From Aidingimonas halophila (GTDB lineage Bacteria > Pseudomonadota > Gammaproteobacteria > Pseudomonadales > Halomonadaceae), in assembly GCF_900106955.1 (NCBI RefSeq), contig NZ_FNNI01000007.1, positions 62,001-126,000 on the forward strand: a stretch of 64,000 nucleotides of DNA, given 5' to 3'. This document shows, one piece after another, positions 24,938-33,615 of the stretch. Under the pieces are notes generated by a model, which was not told where the DNA came from, did no database searches, and saw only the letters and a list, made by a program, of their open reading frames with translations. Within the stretch, counting starts at the first letter, position 1; every line of letters begins with the position of its first letter. The translations under genes were made by a program, and so were the position numbers.

Positions 24938-25267
24938 ATGAGATGCCAGAACGTTAGCGTGCTGCTCGGCGACCCCCGTCTACCGTATGCCTATGCCGTC
25001 GATGGGATGTTCGGTGCCGAGGAGCTCAAGGCGGTCGAAGAACTGCGTGGTGCCCTGGAGCGCCTGGCGGGGTATCGCTTCGTCTATCTCGATGATCATG
25101 CCAGGCTGATCGCGGTGGCATTGGCCTGCCTGCCGATCTGTTTCACCAATGGCACGATCAGCCGTTGGGAAGGGGGCGTGCTGTTCGGCTATTTCGTGCT
25201 GCCGATCACTGTGCTCACTCTGGTCGTTCTCTCCTATCAGGAGACGCGGCGCAGGAAACTGTCATGA
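24938..25267 (+). CDS. Small chimeric protein: unknown N-terminus joined to an antiporter-like C-terminus
   Basis: This 109-residue ORF has an N-terminal soluble part (GDPRLPYAYAVDGMFGAEEL and YRFVYLDDHARL). It looks like the start of a larger enzyme, perhaps an ATP-grasp/D-Ala-D-Ala-ligase-like protein, though I am unsure. The second half holds two membrane helices with LACLPICFTNGTISRWEGG. That closely resembles the end of YrbG-type sodium/calcium antiporters, where a helix is followed by ISRWEG and a final helix. The two parts do not belong to one known family, so this may be a deletion fusion. No good ribosome site is visible. Its stop overlaps the VIT1 gene start by 4 bp (ATGA). Confidence 0.4.
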   Translation: MRCQNVSVLLGDPRLPYAYAVDGMFGAEELKAVEELRGALERLAGYRFVYLDDHARLIAVALACLPICFTNGTISRWEGGVLFGYFVLPITVLTLVVLSYQETRRRKLS

Positions 25268-26022
25268 AGAAGCCCGCCCGTGAGTCGTTGGAGCGTGAGC
25301 ACCGTCCGGAGGAGATTCGCCGCCGTCTGGATGAGATGCCCAAGGCGCAGACGATCCCCGATGCCATCCTGGGCGGTATCGATGGCTGCGTGACCACCTT
25401 CGCCGTGGTATCCGGTGCCTTCGGTGCCGGTTTTTCGGCCACGGTCGCACTGGTGCTCGGCTTCGCCAATCTGTTGGCCGATGGCTTCAGCATGGCGATC
25501 AGCAATTACGAGTCGATCCAGGCGCAGCGCGAATACATCGACGATATCCGCGAAAGCGAGCGGTACCATATCGATATGATTCCGGAAGGAGAGCGTGACG
25601 AAATCCGCCAGATTTTCCAGCGTAAAGGATTCGAGGGAGAGACGCTGGAGCGTGTGGTGGAGACCATTAGCCAGAATCGCGAGGTGTGGGTGGATACCAT
25701 GCTGAGTGAAGAACACGGCCTGCAGAAGATGGGGTTGAGCCCCATTCGTTCCGCGCTGACCACATTCGCTGCCTTCCTGATCGTTGGCGCGATGCCGCTG
25801 ATGCCCTATGCCGTGACGTTCCTCGATACCACACGGCAGTTCCTGGCCAGCCTGTTGGTCGCCGGGTTGATGTTCTTCCTGATCGGGATGATGAAAAGCG
25901 TCATCTACAATCGGCCGGTACTGCAATCGGGGCTGCGCACCCTGTTGATGGGGGGAGCCGCTGCGGGATTGGCTTTCCTGACCGGTCACTTGGCCAGTAC
26001 CTGGTTTGGTGTGAGTGTTTGA
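25264..26022 (+). CDS. VIT1/CCC1-family transporter
   Basis: This 252-residue membrane protein belongs to the vacuolar iron transporter family, which exchanges Fe2+ or Mn2+ for protons. The first helix region is IPDAILGGIDGCVTTFAVVSGAFGAG, followed by FANLLADGFSMAISNYESIQAQRE. A hydrophilic metal-binding segment rich in Glu (RDEIRQIF, FEGETLERVVETI) precedes the C-terminal helices. The start ATG overlaps the upstream stop (ATGA). The ion is not determined by sequence. Confidence 0.85.
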   Translation: MKKPARESLEREHRPEEIRRRLDEMPKAQTIPDAILGGIDGCVTTFAVVSGAFGAGFSATVALVLGFANLLADGFSMAISNYESIQAQREYIDDIRESERYHIDMIPEGERDEIRQIFQRKGFEGETLERVVETISQNREVWVDTMLSEEHGLQKMGLSPIRSALTTFAAFLIVGAMPLMPYAVTFLDTTRQFLASLLVAGLMFFLIGMMKSVIYNRPVLQSGLRTLLMGGAAAGLAFLTGHLASTWFGVSV

Positions 26023-26041
26023 AGCGCCAGGTCTGGGTGAC

Positions 26042-26458
26042 ATGAACGAAACCGACTACACACTTGAACCCATTGGGGTGGTGCATTCGCCACTGACCAG
26101 TCGCAAGGAGGCGCCCCGTCAGGCGGACGAGGGGGCGCCGCAGGTGTGGCTGGAGATTTTCGATTCGGTGGCGGAAGGGCTCGATGGAATCGAGGTTGGC
26201 GACGAGATTCTCGTGTTGACCTTGTTGCATCACGGCCGGCGCGATGTGCTCAAGGTGCATCCGCGCAGCAGGGTCGAGTCGTCGCTGGTCGGCGTGTTCG
26301 CGACGCGCTCGCCGGATCGTCCCAATCCTTTGGGGCTGCATCGGGTTTCGGTGCTGGAGATCGATGGGCATCGGTTGAAGGTCGCCGCCATGGAGGCAAT
26401 CGATGGAACGCCGATCGTCGATATCAAGGCGGTGCTCAGAAGCATCGATGAGAGGTGA
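26042..26458 (+). CDS. trmO: tRNA (N6-threonylcarbamoyladenosine-37) methyltransferase TrmO
   Basis: TrmO (TsaA/UPF0066) methylates t6A37 of threonine tRNA with SAM. The 138-residue protein has the family beta-barrel with EPIGVVHSPLTSRKEAPRQ at the N-terminus and the hallmark TRSPDRPNPLGLHRV near residue 90, followed by DGTPIVDIKAVL. It is shorter than E. coli TrmO (235 residues) because the C-terminal domain is absent, as in many short homologues. The start at 26042 lies 20 bp after the VIT1 stop. Confidence 0.85.
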   Translation: MNETDYTLEPIGVVHSPLTSRKEAPRQADEGAPQVWLEIFDSVAEGLDGIEVGDEILVLTLLHHGRRDVLKVHPRSRVESSLVGVFATRSPDRPNPLGLHRVSVLEIDGHRLKVAAMEAIDGTPIVDIKAVLRSIDER

Positions 26459-26488
26459 GTGGTATCTAGCGTTCGTGGTGTCCGCGAA

Positions 26489-26965
26489 TCATTCCGCTGC
26501 CTCGACTTCCGCTTCGCATGCCACCGGGAAATTCACCGAGTTGGCGATAAAACAGAGTTCATGAGCACGTGCGTGCAGTCGTTCGGCACGTGCTGCGTCA
26601 CAACCAGTGGCGATCGTGACGCGTGGCCTGAGCGTGACCTGGGTGAAGTGGCCGCCGCCGTCGCGGGTCAGGGTCATATGCCCGGTGGCGTCATCGGTAT
26701 AGGCGGTGACAACGATGCCGGCATCGGAGCACAGATGCAGATACCACAGCATGTGGCAGGCCGAGAGCGAGCTGACCAGCATGTCTTCCGGATTGTGCAA
26801 GTCGGGGTTGCCGAGGAAGGCCGGGTCGGCGGAGGTGTGCAGGGCCGGTTTGCCGGGGATATCGATGATCATGTCCCGGTCATAGTCGCGATAGGCGCTG
26901 GTGCCGCTGCCGCGATTGCCGGTCCAGGTAAGGTGAAGTTGGTAGCGGTGGTCGCGCTGGCTCAT
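26489..26965 (-). CDS. OsmC-family peroxide-detoxifying protein
   Basis: This 158-residue OsmC-type protein reduces organic hydroperoxides using two cysteines. The first is in LVSSLSACHMLWYLHLC (~70) and the second in ARAHELCFIANSVNFPV (~136), both at the expected spots. GGGAGG lies ~9 bases before the ATG. A 21-bp stretch of its C-terminal coding region is repeated at 24889-24909. Confidence 0.88.
   Translation of the reverse strand: MSQRDHRYQLHLTWTGNRGSGTSAYRDYDRDMIIDIPGKPALHTSADPAFLGNPDLHNPEDMLVSSLSACHMLWYLHLCSDAGIVVTAYTDDATGHMTLTRDGGGHFTQVTLRPRVTIATGCDAARAERLHARAHELCFIANSVNFPVACEAEVEAAE
26521..26541. repeat. osmC-internal copy of the 21-bp repeat
   Basis: This copy encodes NSVNFPV at the C-terminus of the OsmC-family protein. 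The identical partner lies ~1.6 kb to the left at 24889-24909. Confidence 0.6.
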
Positions 26966-27096
26966 CTGGAGTCCCTCCCGGTCGGTCGTGGCTGAGTGCG
27001 AGTCGCGTCAAGCGGCGTATGTCGTCTATTGTATTCGATATCGCTCAGGTTCATGCAGAGTCTGTTCATCAATACACATCCAGAGGACGGTTCGCA

Positions 27097-27798
27097 ATGC
27101 TTACCATCGGGTTGCTTGGCGGCATGAGTTGGGAATCCACCGAGAGCTACTATCGGGCGCTGAATGAGGGCGTGAAGCAGGCGCTGGGCGGATTGCATTC
27201 CGCGAAGGTAGCGATGGTGAGTATCGATTTCGCCGAGATCGAGACCATGCAGCACGAGGGGCGATGGGACGATGCCGGAGAGGTGCTGGCGAATGCCGCT
27301 CGCCAGGTAGAGCGGGCCGGGGCGGATTTTCTGCTGATCGCCACGAACACCATGCACAAGGTGGCGCCGCAGGTGGAAGCGGCCATCGATATCCCGTTAC
27401 TGCATATTGCCGATGCCACCGCCGAACGCCTGGCCGCCGACGGCATCACGCGGGTCGGCTTGCTCGGTACGCGCTTCACCATGGAGCAGGATTTCTATAA
27501 ATCCTGCCTGACCGAGCGTTACGGCATCGAGGTGATGGTGCCGGATGAGGCCCGGCGAGACTATGTGCATCGGGTTATTTTCGATGAACTCTGTCTCGGG
27601 CGTATCGAACCCGCCTCGAAAGACGGGTTCCTGGGTGTGATCGGCTCGTTGCACGCCGATGGTGCCCAGGCAGTGATTCTCGGCTGTACCGAGATCGCCA
27701 TGCTGGTCAAGGCAACCGATACTGACGTCCCGCTCTACGACACGACGGCCATCCATGCGGCCGGGGCCGTGGAACGGGCGCTGCATCAGTCAGAATGA
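27097..27798 (+). CDS. Aspartate/glutamate racemase family protein (RacX/YgeA-like)
   Basis: This 233-residue, PLP-independent amino-acid racemase has both catalytic cysteine regions modified as in RacX-type enzymes. The first half carries [22 protein letters not shown] and [14 protein letters not shown] (Thr where many racemases have Cys). The second half carries [13 protein letters not shown] with the conserved Cys. Broad-specificity members make D-amino acids. AGAGGA precedes the ATG. It converges with ampC, and the two stops overlap by 9 bp. Confidence 0.85.
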   Translation: MLTIGLLGGMSWESTESYYRALNEGVKQALGGLHSAKVAMVSIDFAEIETMQHEGRWDDAGEVLANAARQVERAGADFLLIATNTMHKVAPQVEAAIDIPLLHIADATAERLAADGITRVGLLGTRFTMEQDFYKSCLTERYGIEVMVPDEARRDYVHRVIFDELCLGRIEPASKDGFLGVIGSLHADGAQAVILGCTEIAMLVKATDTDVPLYDTTAIHAAGAVERALHQSE

Positions 27799-28962
27799 CT
27801 CGCCATCGATCACGTCGAGGCCGGTGAGTATGCGGTAGGCGGCCTCGACGCGTGCGTCGTTGGGATAATTCTTGTTGGCCAGCATCACCAGCCCCGTCTG
27901 CTCACCGGGAAGCATCACGATATAGCCGCCGAAGCCGTTGGTGGAGCCGGTCTTGTTGACCCAGACATCATCACGCGGAGGCTGCGTCGGCTCGATCGCC
28001 TCGGCCGCGTTGGGATCGAGAATCATGTCGTAGCCGTTGCCCGCGAGCAGCGTATCGAGTGCAACGGGTAACGGATACTGCTCCCAGATCAGGTCCTGCG
28101 TCATGTCGCCGACCCGGTAATAGCCCCGGCGTGTCGCGTCGACAGCTTGTTGCAGCTCGCCTCCGGTGTCTTCCTGATGCAGGTAGGTCTGCACCAGCCT
28201 GGCCAGGTCGGTGGCCGTGGTCTTGAGGCCGTAAGCCTCGTCATCCAGAACGCCGGGCGAGACACGAATCGGCTCGCCGTCCTTGTCCTCGCCCATGGCA
28301 TAGTCCGCCATCCGTGCGTCGGGGACGTCATACCACGTACTCGCCATGCCCAAGGGTTCCAGCACCTTGTCGTGCATCGCCGTCACGAAGTCGCTATCGA
28401 GGCCGGCCGCGGTTGCCAGCCCCAGCAACCCTATGCCGAGATTCGAGTAGGTACGACTCTCGCCGATCGGCTCGCGTGGCTGCCACTGGCGATACCACGC
28501 CATCAATGACTCGCGATCCGTGATCGACTCCGGCACGAAAAGCGGTAGACCGCCGCCCGTGTGAGTGCCGAGGTGGCGTCCGGTAATTTCATCGAAAGCG
28601 CTGCCCTCGAGTTCAGGAAGATAGCGACTCACCGGGGCGTCGAGATCGAGTTGGCCCTCGACGACCGCCAGCGACACCAGGGTGGCGGTCAAGGTCTTGC
28701 TGAGCGAGCCGATCTCGAACACGGTGTCGTCATCGACCGGCGTCTCGGCTTCGCGATCGGCGACGCCGTAATTGGCAATCCACGTACCTTGCGGTCTGAC
28801 AACGGCGATCGCCATGCCGGGGATATGTTGCGCGTCCATCAGCGATGAGACGATGGGATCGAGCACTTCGCGGGTTCGTGTTTCCACATCGTCAGTCTGC
28901 CCCAGTGCCACGTTGCCCCCACTTAGCAGCGTCAGTGACACACCCAGCATCCATCCTTTCAT
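27790..28962 (-). CDS. ampC: Class C (AmpC-type) beta-lactamase
   Basis: This serine beta-lactamase is exported by a signal peptide ([22 protein letters not shown]). The three active-site elements are intact: SLSK at residues 86-89 with the nucleophilic Ser86 and Lys89, Tyr-Ser-Asn at ~172-174, and [12 protein letters not shown] near 335. The length (390) is that of class C enzymes. AAGGA lies eight bases before the ATG. No ampR regulator is adjacent, so inducibility of the classical kind is not expected from local context. A D-alanine carboxypeptidase with the same fold cannot be excluded, but AmpC-like motifs are strong. Confidence 0.85.
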   Translation of the reverse strand: MKGWMLGVSLTLLSGGNVALGQTDDVETRTREVLDPIVSSLMDAQHIPGMAIAVVRPQGTWIANYGVADREAETPVDDDTVFEIGSLSKTLTATLVSLAVVEGQLDLDAPVSRYLPELEGSAFDEITGRHLGTHTGGGLPLFVPESITDRESLMAWYRQWQPREPIGESRTYSNLGIGLLGLATAAGLDSDFVTAMHDKVLEPLGMASTWYDVPDARMADYAMGEDKDGEPIRVSPGVLDDEAYGLKTTATDLARLVQTYLHQEDTGGELQQAVDATRRGYYRVGDMTQDLIWEQYPLPVALDTLLAGNGYDMILDPNAAEAIEPTQPPRDDVWVNKTGSTNGFGGYIVMLPGEQTGLVMLANKNYPNDARVEAAYRILTGLDVIDGESF

Positions 28963-29216
28963 TGCAATGTCCTTATCAAGCGGTAAATGACTCCATCATT
29001 CAGCGTCGACATCATGCACGAAAACCCCCATCACCGGAAGTTCCCGGAGCATGACCGGCATCGGACTCCCGTGTTCTCTTGAAGAGCGATACGGCGGCAC
29101 CGCCTGTCGTCTCCAGCGTGGAACGAGCGCTGGATGAATCGCTGTGAATGCAGGGTATCCTCTGCTATCCAGAAGTCCAGGCGTGCATGACGACACAACG
29201 ACAAGCGAGGCGAGCG

Positions 29217-30854
29217 ATGTCCGTATTGCAGGATCCCGACAATTACGAGTCGATGAAGCCGAAGCTGAATTCAGCGGCGATCGTGGGACACACCACGTCG
29301 TCCTCCGTGCGGCTCTGGGTTCGCACATACAAGGCAGGGACGTGGTGGCTATTGCTCAGTGAGCGGAAACTGGAAGAGGATAATTACAACCTGTCGGGCA
29401 AGACGCCTGCAGCGATCAAGGAGGAACACGATGACGTCGTCGCTCTCGACCATCATCAGTTCCGCCAGGACGAGGGCCTGACTCACTGCTTCACCATTGA
29501 GGGTCTGGCTCCCGAGACGCGTTATTACTACTACCTGATCGGATCGTCGGATATCGACAGGCGCATCGAGCTGGGCGGCGATCACCAGCACTGGTTTCGC
29601 ACGCTGCCGCAGAAACCGATCGGGCTGCGGTTCGGTTTCTACTCCTGCCACGACCCCTATAGCGTCAAACCGAGTAACGAAGGCGCCTGGGAGAACTTCC
29701 GCGAGGTGCTCGACGACCGCCGGGCCCACTTCGTGATCGGCGGTGGCGATCAGATCTACTGCGATACCAACAAGGCGTCGCGTATCCAGGATGTCTGGGA
29801 CTGGCTGAAAGAGAACAAGCAGGCGCTGATCGAACGATACAGCGATGATAGCGGCACCCTCGATGAGGTAGGCCTGGTCGACTATTTCGTCAAGCTGTAT
29901 CGAACGTATTACCGCGTCTACTGGCATTTCGAAAACGTCAGGGCGGTCTACCGGCGCTTTCCGCAATACATGATCTGGGATGACCATGAGATCGTTGATG
30001 GCTGGGGCTCGCTGACCCGCAAGGAACGCGAAGAGAAACTGGCGCGAATGTTCCGGGATGACGACCCGGAGAAGGACTACCAGCTCGTCATGCTGATGTT
30101 CCGGGCCGCCTCCAAGGTGTACTGGGAATATCAACACTCCCATAATCCATCGACCACGCTGAACCTGGAAAACCTGGACGACACTCAGTGGGACTATAGC
30201 TTCGAGCATGGCGAGTTCGCCTTCTACGCCCTGGATTTGCGCGGTCACCATGACTGCGAGCGGGACGCGTACCGCCTGCTCGGGGAAACCCAGTTCAAGC
30301 GCTTCGAGCGCTGGATGACATCGCGCAAGATGGCGCGCAAGAAAGCGGTCTTCATCATTTCTCCCGTGCCCGTCGTACACTGGAACGAGATGGTGGCGAA
30401 TACCCTCGATGTGGGAAGCGTGAAAGACGATTTCATGGATGAATGGGGGCACGAAACGAACCACGACGAGCGCAGGAAACTGCTGGATCTGTTACTGAAA
30501 ACCTCCGACAAGCACCAACTGCCCATCATCATCCTGAGTGGCGATGTTCACTGCGCCAGTGCGTTCCGCATTACCCACTCGACCCGATACGCCAAGGCCA
30601 ACCTGTTCAATGTCACCTCCAGCGCGATATCGCGCTCGCCGGCACCATCTCTGGCCACCATTGCCATGCAGCGCTCGGCCGGGATCAACGGCTATGATGG
30701 TGAATTCGAACAACTCTATACCGTGGCGGGCAAGAATAACTTCGCCCTGATCAACGCCGATTACTGGGACGGCGAACTCACCATCGGCGCCCATCTATAC
30801 CGCTGCGGCCCTGAAGGCGACGACCTGCACCAGAAATACATTGCCTTGGTATAG
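29217..30854 (+). CDS. PhoD-like metallophosphatase, apparently cytoplasmic
   Basis: This 545-residue member of the alkaline phosphatase D family has metal-site motifs GFYSCHDPYS, VIGGGDQIYCD, YMIWDDHEIVDGWGS and ILSGDVHCAS. Unlike classical PhoD it has no Tat (twin-arginine) or Sec signal at the N-terminus, whichever start is used. It therefore probably acts inside the cell on phosphodiesters. The start at ATG 29217 has GAGG seven bases upstream; ATG 29187 is an alternative. It is divergent from ampC across ~250 bp. Confidence 0.82.
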   Translation: MSVLQDPDNYESMKPKLNSAAIVGHTTSSSVRLWVRTYKAGTWWLLLSERKLEEDNYNLSGKTPAAIKEEHDDVVALDHHQFRQDEGLTHCFTIEGLAPETRYYYYLIGSSDIDRRIELGGDHQHWFRTLPQKPIGLRFGFYSCHDPYSVKPSNEGAWENFREVLDDRRAHFVIGGGDQIYCDTNKASRIQDVWDWLKENKQALIERYSDDSGTLDEVGLVDYFVKLYRTYYRVYWHFENVRAVYRRFPQYMIWDDHEIVDGWGSLTRKEREEKLARMFRDDDPEKDYQLVMLMFRAASKVYWEYQHSHNPSTTLNLENLDDTQWDYSFEHGEFAFYALDLRGHHDCERDAYRLLGETQFKRFERWMTSRKMARKKAVFIISPVPVVHWNEMVANTLDVGSVKDDFMDEWGHETNHDERRKLLDLLLKTSDKHQLPIIILSGDVHCASAFRITHSTRYAKANLFNVTSSAISRSPAPSLATIAMQRSAGINGYDGEFEQLYTVAGKNNFALINADYWDGELTIGAHLYRCGPEGDDLHQKYIALV

Positions 30855-30993
30855 CGGCAATAACGCCGGTGAGGGAACCAAGGTCTCGAACCCGACTGAT
30901 TCTTCCGCTGGCGCTTCAGGATCAGCGAGTTGTTCGTTCGCGGCTGTCTGCGCCGCTCGAGACCCTACATGGGCTCTTCTCTCAGGTCGTGAA

Positions 30994-31449
30994 TCACACG
31001 AAATGCCGCCAGTCGGGCGGCACTTCCTTGGCTTGTGCGTCCGACATCATGGTGAAATCCTCGAAGTCGAAGCCCGGGGCGACCGTGCAGCCGCACAGCG
31101 TATAGTCGCCGGTGCTTTCCGCGCCTTGCCATTGGCCGCCGTGAACCACGGCGAAGTAATCGTCGCAGCCTGCGCCGATGGTGGTCGCCTCGAATCGTTG
31201 GCCGTCGCCGCGTATCAGCCGCAGCGGGGCGCCTTCATAGACATGCCAGAGTTCGTCGTGCAGCACCTGGTGAAACCGGCTGCGCTCGCCGCGCTGGAGC
31301 AGGAAATAAATGTGCGTGGCGCCGGGGCGAATGGCGCCGTTCACTGGCGAATTCAATGTCATGCGGCTCTGGAAGACCTGCACGAAGTGCCCGCCTTCCG
31401 GGTGCGGTTGGAGGCGATAATGATCGATCAACTGCTGAATGCGTGACAT
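30994..31449 (-). CDS. DUF985-type cupin protein
   Basis: This 151-residue cupin of the DUF985 family has LQPHPEGGHFVQVFQS near the N-terminus, then THIYFLLQRGERSRFHQVLHDELWHVYEG with metal-binding His residues, and GCTVAPGFDFEDF near the end. Some homologues are described as sugar epimerase-like or as unknown cupins; function is not assigned. AGGAGA lies seven bases before the ATG at 31449. The 139 bp after the phoD stop hold no further gene. Confidence 0.85.
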   Translation of the reverse strand: MSRIQQLIDHYRLQPHPEGGHFVQVFQSRMTLNSPVNGAIRPGATHIYFLLQRGERSRFHQVLHDELWHVYEGAPLRLIRGDGQRFEATTIGAGCDDYFAVVHGGQWQGAESTGDYTLCGCTVAPGFDFEDFTMMSDAQAKEVPPDWRHFV

Positions 31450-31598
31450 GCGGTTATCTCCTGATGGCGTGATCGGCGACACGGTGGCTATCCTCAACGC
31501 TGAAGTCGAGTGAACGACGGTTGACGACGCAATGAGACGCTGGGTGCTGAACGGCTATAATGGCCGTGGACATCATTATTCCCGATCTGCGAGAGACC

Positions 31599-32141
31599 AT
31601 GGAAGACAACTCCAACAAGCCTGATGCCAACCGACACGAACAGCGGTTCGAACGCTATCTCTGGAATTCACGTTTGCTGGTCATGCTGGCGGTAGTGCCC
31701 AGTCTGCTCGGGGCGTTGGTGTTGTTCATCATCGGCACCGTCGATATCTTTCACGTGCTGCTGGTTGCCGTGGAGTATTACTTCTTCGGTGCCACGGAAG
31801 ACATCCACGATGTGGTGGTACCCAACATCATCATGGCCGTGGATATCTATCTGATCGCCATCGTGTTGCTGATCTTCGGTTTGGGGGTCTACCGTTTATT
31901 CGTCTCGCCCATTGAGCAGGCCGAGACGCACTCATCCTATCATCCTTTCAACGTGCAATCGTTCGATCAACTCAAGGACAAGATCGCGCGGGTCGTGATC
32001 CTGGCGGTGATTATCGAGTTCTTCCGGGCTGTGGTCGATATCCGTTTCCAGTCGCCATTGGACGCCATCTATCTGGCGCTGTCAGTGCTGGCGTTGGCGG
32101 CGGCACTCTATCTCATGAGCCTGGCGCACAAGAAAGAGTGA
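31599..32141 (+). CDS. YqhA/UPF0114-family inner membrane protein
   Basis: This 180-residue protein has about four helices: LVMLAVVPSLLGALVLFIIGT, IIMAVDIYLIAIVLLIFGLGVYRLF, IARVVILAVIIEFFRAVVDI and AIYLALSVLALAAALYLMSLA. This is the UPF0114 pattern. The function is unknown. The start could be ATG 31560 or 31599; the latter keeps a usual hydrophilic N-terminus. Confidence 0.8.
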   Translation: MEDNSNKPDANRHEQRFERYLWNSRLLVMLAVVPSLLGALVLFIIGTVDIFHVLLVAVEYYFFGATEDIHDVVVPNIIMAVDIYLIAIVLLIFGLGVYRLFVSPIEQAETHSSYHPFNVQSFDQLKDKIARVVILAVIIEFFRAVVDIRFQSPLDAIYLALSVLALAAALYLMSLAHKKE

Positions 32142-32157
32142 GCCGCGCCGTTGCCAT

Positions 32158-32706
32158 TCACTTCCATTTGATATTGCAGCCCATCGAGGGTGTCTGGTTG
32201 CTGTCGGGCGTTTCGCCATTGAGAATGGCGTCGGCCGCATCGCGGAGATCCTGTCCGGTGACCGGTGTGTCCTTGCTGGGGCGGCTGTCGTCGAACTGGC
32301 CGCGATACGCGAGTCTGTGGTTATAGTCGAACAGGAAGAAGTCCGGCGTGCAGGCGGCATCGAAGGCGCGGGCGACCTCCTGGCTCTCGTCGACCAGATA
32401 GGGGAACTCGTAACTGCGCGCCTGGGCTTCCTCGGCCATGCGTTCGGGGCTGTCATCAGGATGGTTATGAAAGTCGTTGCTGTTGATGGCGACCACCGCC
32501 AGCCCCTTGGACTGATACTCGCGAGCGAATTCGGCGAAGGCATCGGCAATGTGTTTGACGAACGGGCAGTGGTTACAGATGAAGGCGACCAGAATCGGCT
32601 GGCCCTCGAACCGGCTGCTGTCGACATGGCCGCCCTGGGCATCGGGCAGGTCGAAGTCAGGCATGGGCGAACCCAGTTCGGTCATTTGCGATGGTGTCAG
32701 TGACAT
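32158..32706 (-). CDS. Thioredoxin-fold redoxin with CxxC motif
   Basis: This 182-residue AhpC/TSA-redoxin-type protein has a CNHC motif (Cys44-Cys47) in LVAFICNHCPFVKH, followed by VVAINSNDFHNHPDDSPERM, CTPDFFLFD and RGQFDDSRP. These are the signatures of a widespread thioredoxin-family subgroup annotated as putative peroxiredoxins. There is no signal peptide with the start at 32706, where GGAGG lies eight bases upstream. The partner is unknown. Confidence 0.87.
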   Translation of the reverse strand: MSLTPSQMTELGSPMPDFDLPDAQGGHVDSSRFEGQPILVAFICNHCPFVKHIADAFAEFAREYQSKGLAVVAINSNDFHNHPDDSPERMAEEAQARSYEFPYLVDESQEVARAFDAACTPDFFLFDYNHRLAYRGQFDDSRPSKDTPVTGQDLRDAADAILNGETPDSNQTPSMGCNIKWK

Positions 32707-32771
32707 GGTCACACCTCCATGTTGCGTTAATATCGATACCCTGAGGATAACAAAGACCGAACCGGTCATTG

Positions 32772-33530
32772 CTACCGTGGCGGTTCTTTGCGGCGTTGTC
32801 CGAGGCGTTTGATCAGTGCCTGCATGCGGTTGACGTGACTGCCTTCCCAGTAGATCTGGGCACAAGTGTCGCATTGCAGGAAGTGGTTGTAGTAGCGCTT
32901 GGTCTTGGGTTCGAGCTGGTCGATCACTTGCGCCTTGTCGACGGGCCGCAGCGTGCCGTTGCAGTGAGCGCAGCGTGTGAACGGAGCGAAACCGCTGTGC
33001 AGCCCGAGATGGTCGCAGATTTCTTCGAGTTGTTGCCAGGGATCGTCGGCGCGCACGAAATGTGCCAGGGAGACCCGCTTGCGCTTGAGCAGGTCGCGAT
33101 CACGGGTGAGCAGTACGCGGTGTTCCTCATCGGCGCAGACGGCCAGTTCCTGGTCGTCATAATCGTTGCGGTAGCGGGTATCGAAACCCAGCAGCCGCAG
33201 GTAGCGGGCCAGCTTCCCGAGATGTGCATCGAGCACGAAGCAGGGGCATGGCGGTGGCCTCGGTCGCAGATGGCGCGGTGAATCGACGTCGGCGTCGAGG
33301 GTCCAGGGGAAGACCGCTACCCTGTCCCGGTCGCGCAGGATGTAATCGAAGCCGACCGATGCGTCATGGACGACGATGACGTCGACCTCGGTGTGCGGTA
33401 CATCCAGTGCTTCGATTACGTCCTTGATGGCGGCGCGTCGTTCGAAGGAGTACTCGATGTACTGGTGCTGCCGATCCGGTGGCAGGAAGTCGTTGAGATC
33501 GCCGTAAAAGCGGAAGTAAGCGATGGCCAT
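32772..33530 (-). CDS. Mut7-C RNase domain protein with N-terminal ubiquitin-like domain
   Basis: The N-terminal ~85 residues (MAIAYFRFYGDLNDFL onwards) match the Mut7-C-associated ubiquitin-like domain. The rest is a Mut7-C PIN-type ribonuclease: FVLDAHLGKLARYLRLLGFDT with its first acidic residue, VLLTRDRDLLKRK, and a zinc ribbon formed by CAHC and CDTC ending in YWEGSHVNRM. It is probably a single-strand RNA nuclease. AGGAGG lies four bases before ATG 33530. It is 85 bp downstream of nudL on the same strand. Confidence 0.87.
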   Translation of the reverse strand: MAIAYFRFYGDLNDFLPPDRQHQYIEYSFERRAAIKDVIEALDVPHTEVDVIVVHDASVGFDYILRDRDRVAVFPWTLDADVDSPRHLRPRPPPCPCFVLDAHLGKLARYLRLLGFDTRYRNDYDDQELAVCADEEHRVLLTRDRDLLKRKRVSLAHFVRADDPWQQLEEICDHLGLHSGFAPFTRCAHCNGTLRPVDKAQVIDQLEPKTKRYYNHFLQCDTCAQIYWEGSHVNRMQALIKRLGQRRKEPPR

Positions 33531-33615
33531 GATGCCTCCTGCCTGCCTCAATGACACGTTCGCTGTCGATCAGCCGGGTCGGCTCGGCATCTGGGCAGAG
33601 GGGAGAGCATGTCGC

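Noticed and set aside
25237-26043. 268-codon minus-strand ORF opposite the VIT1 gene
   Set aside because: His/Gln-rich antisense shadow of a membrane transporter gene.
29349-30464. 371-codon minus-strand ORF opposite the PhoD-like gene
   Set aside because: Antisense shadow of a conserved metallophosphatase; no ribosome site or motif.
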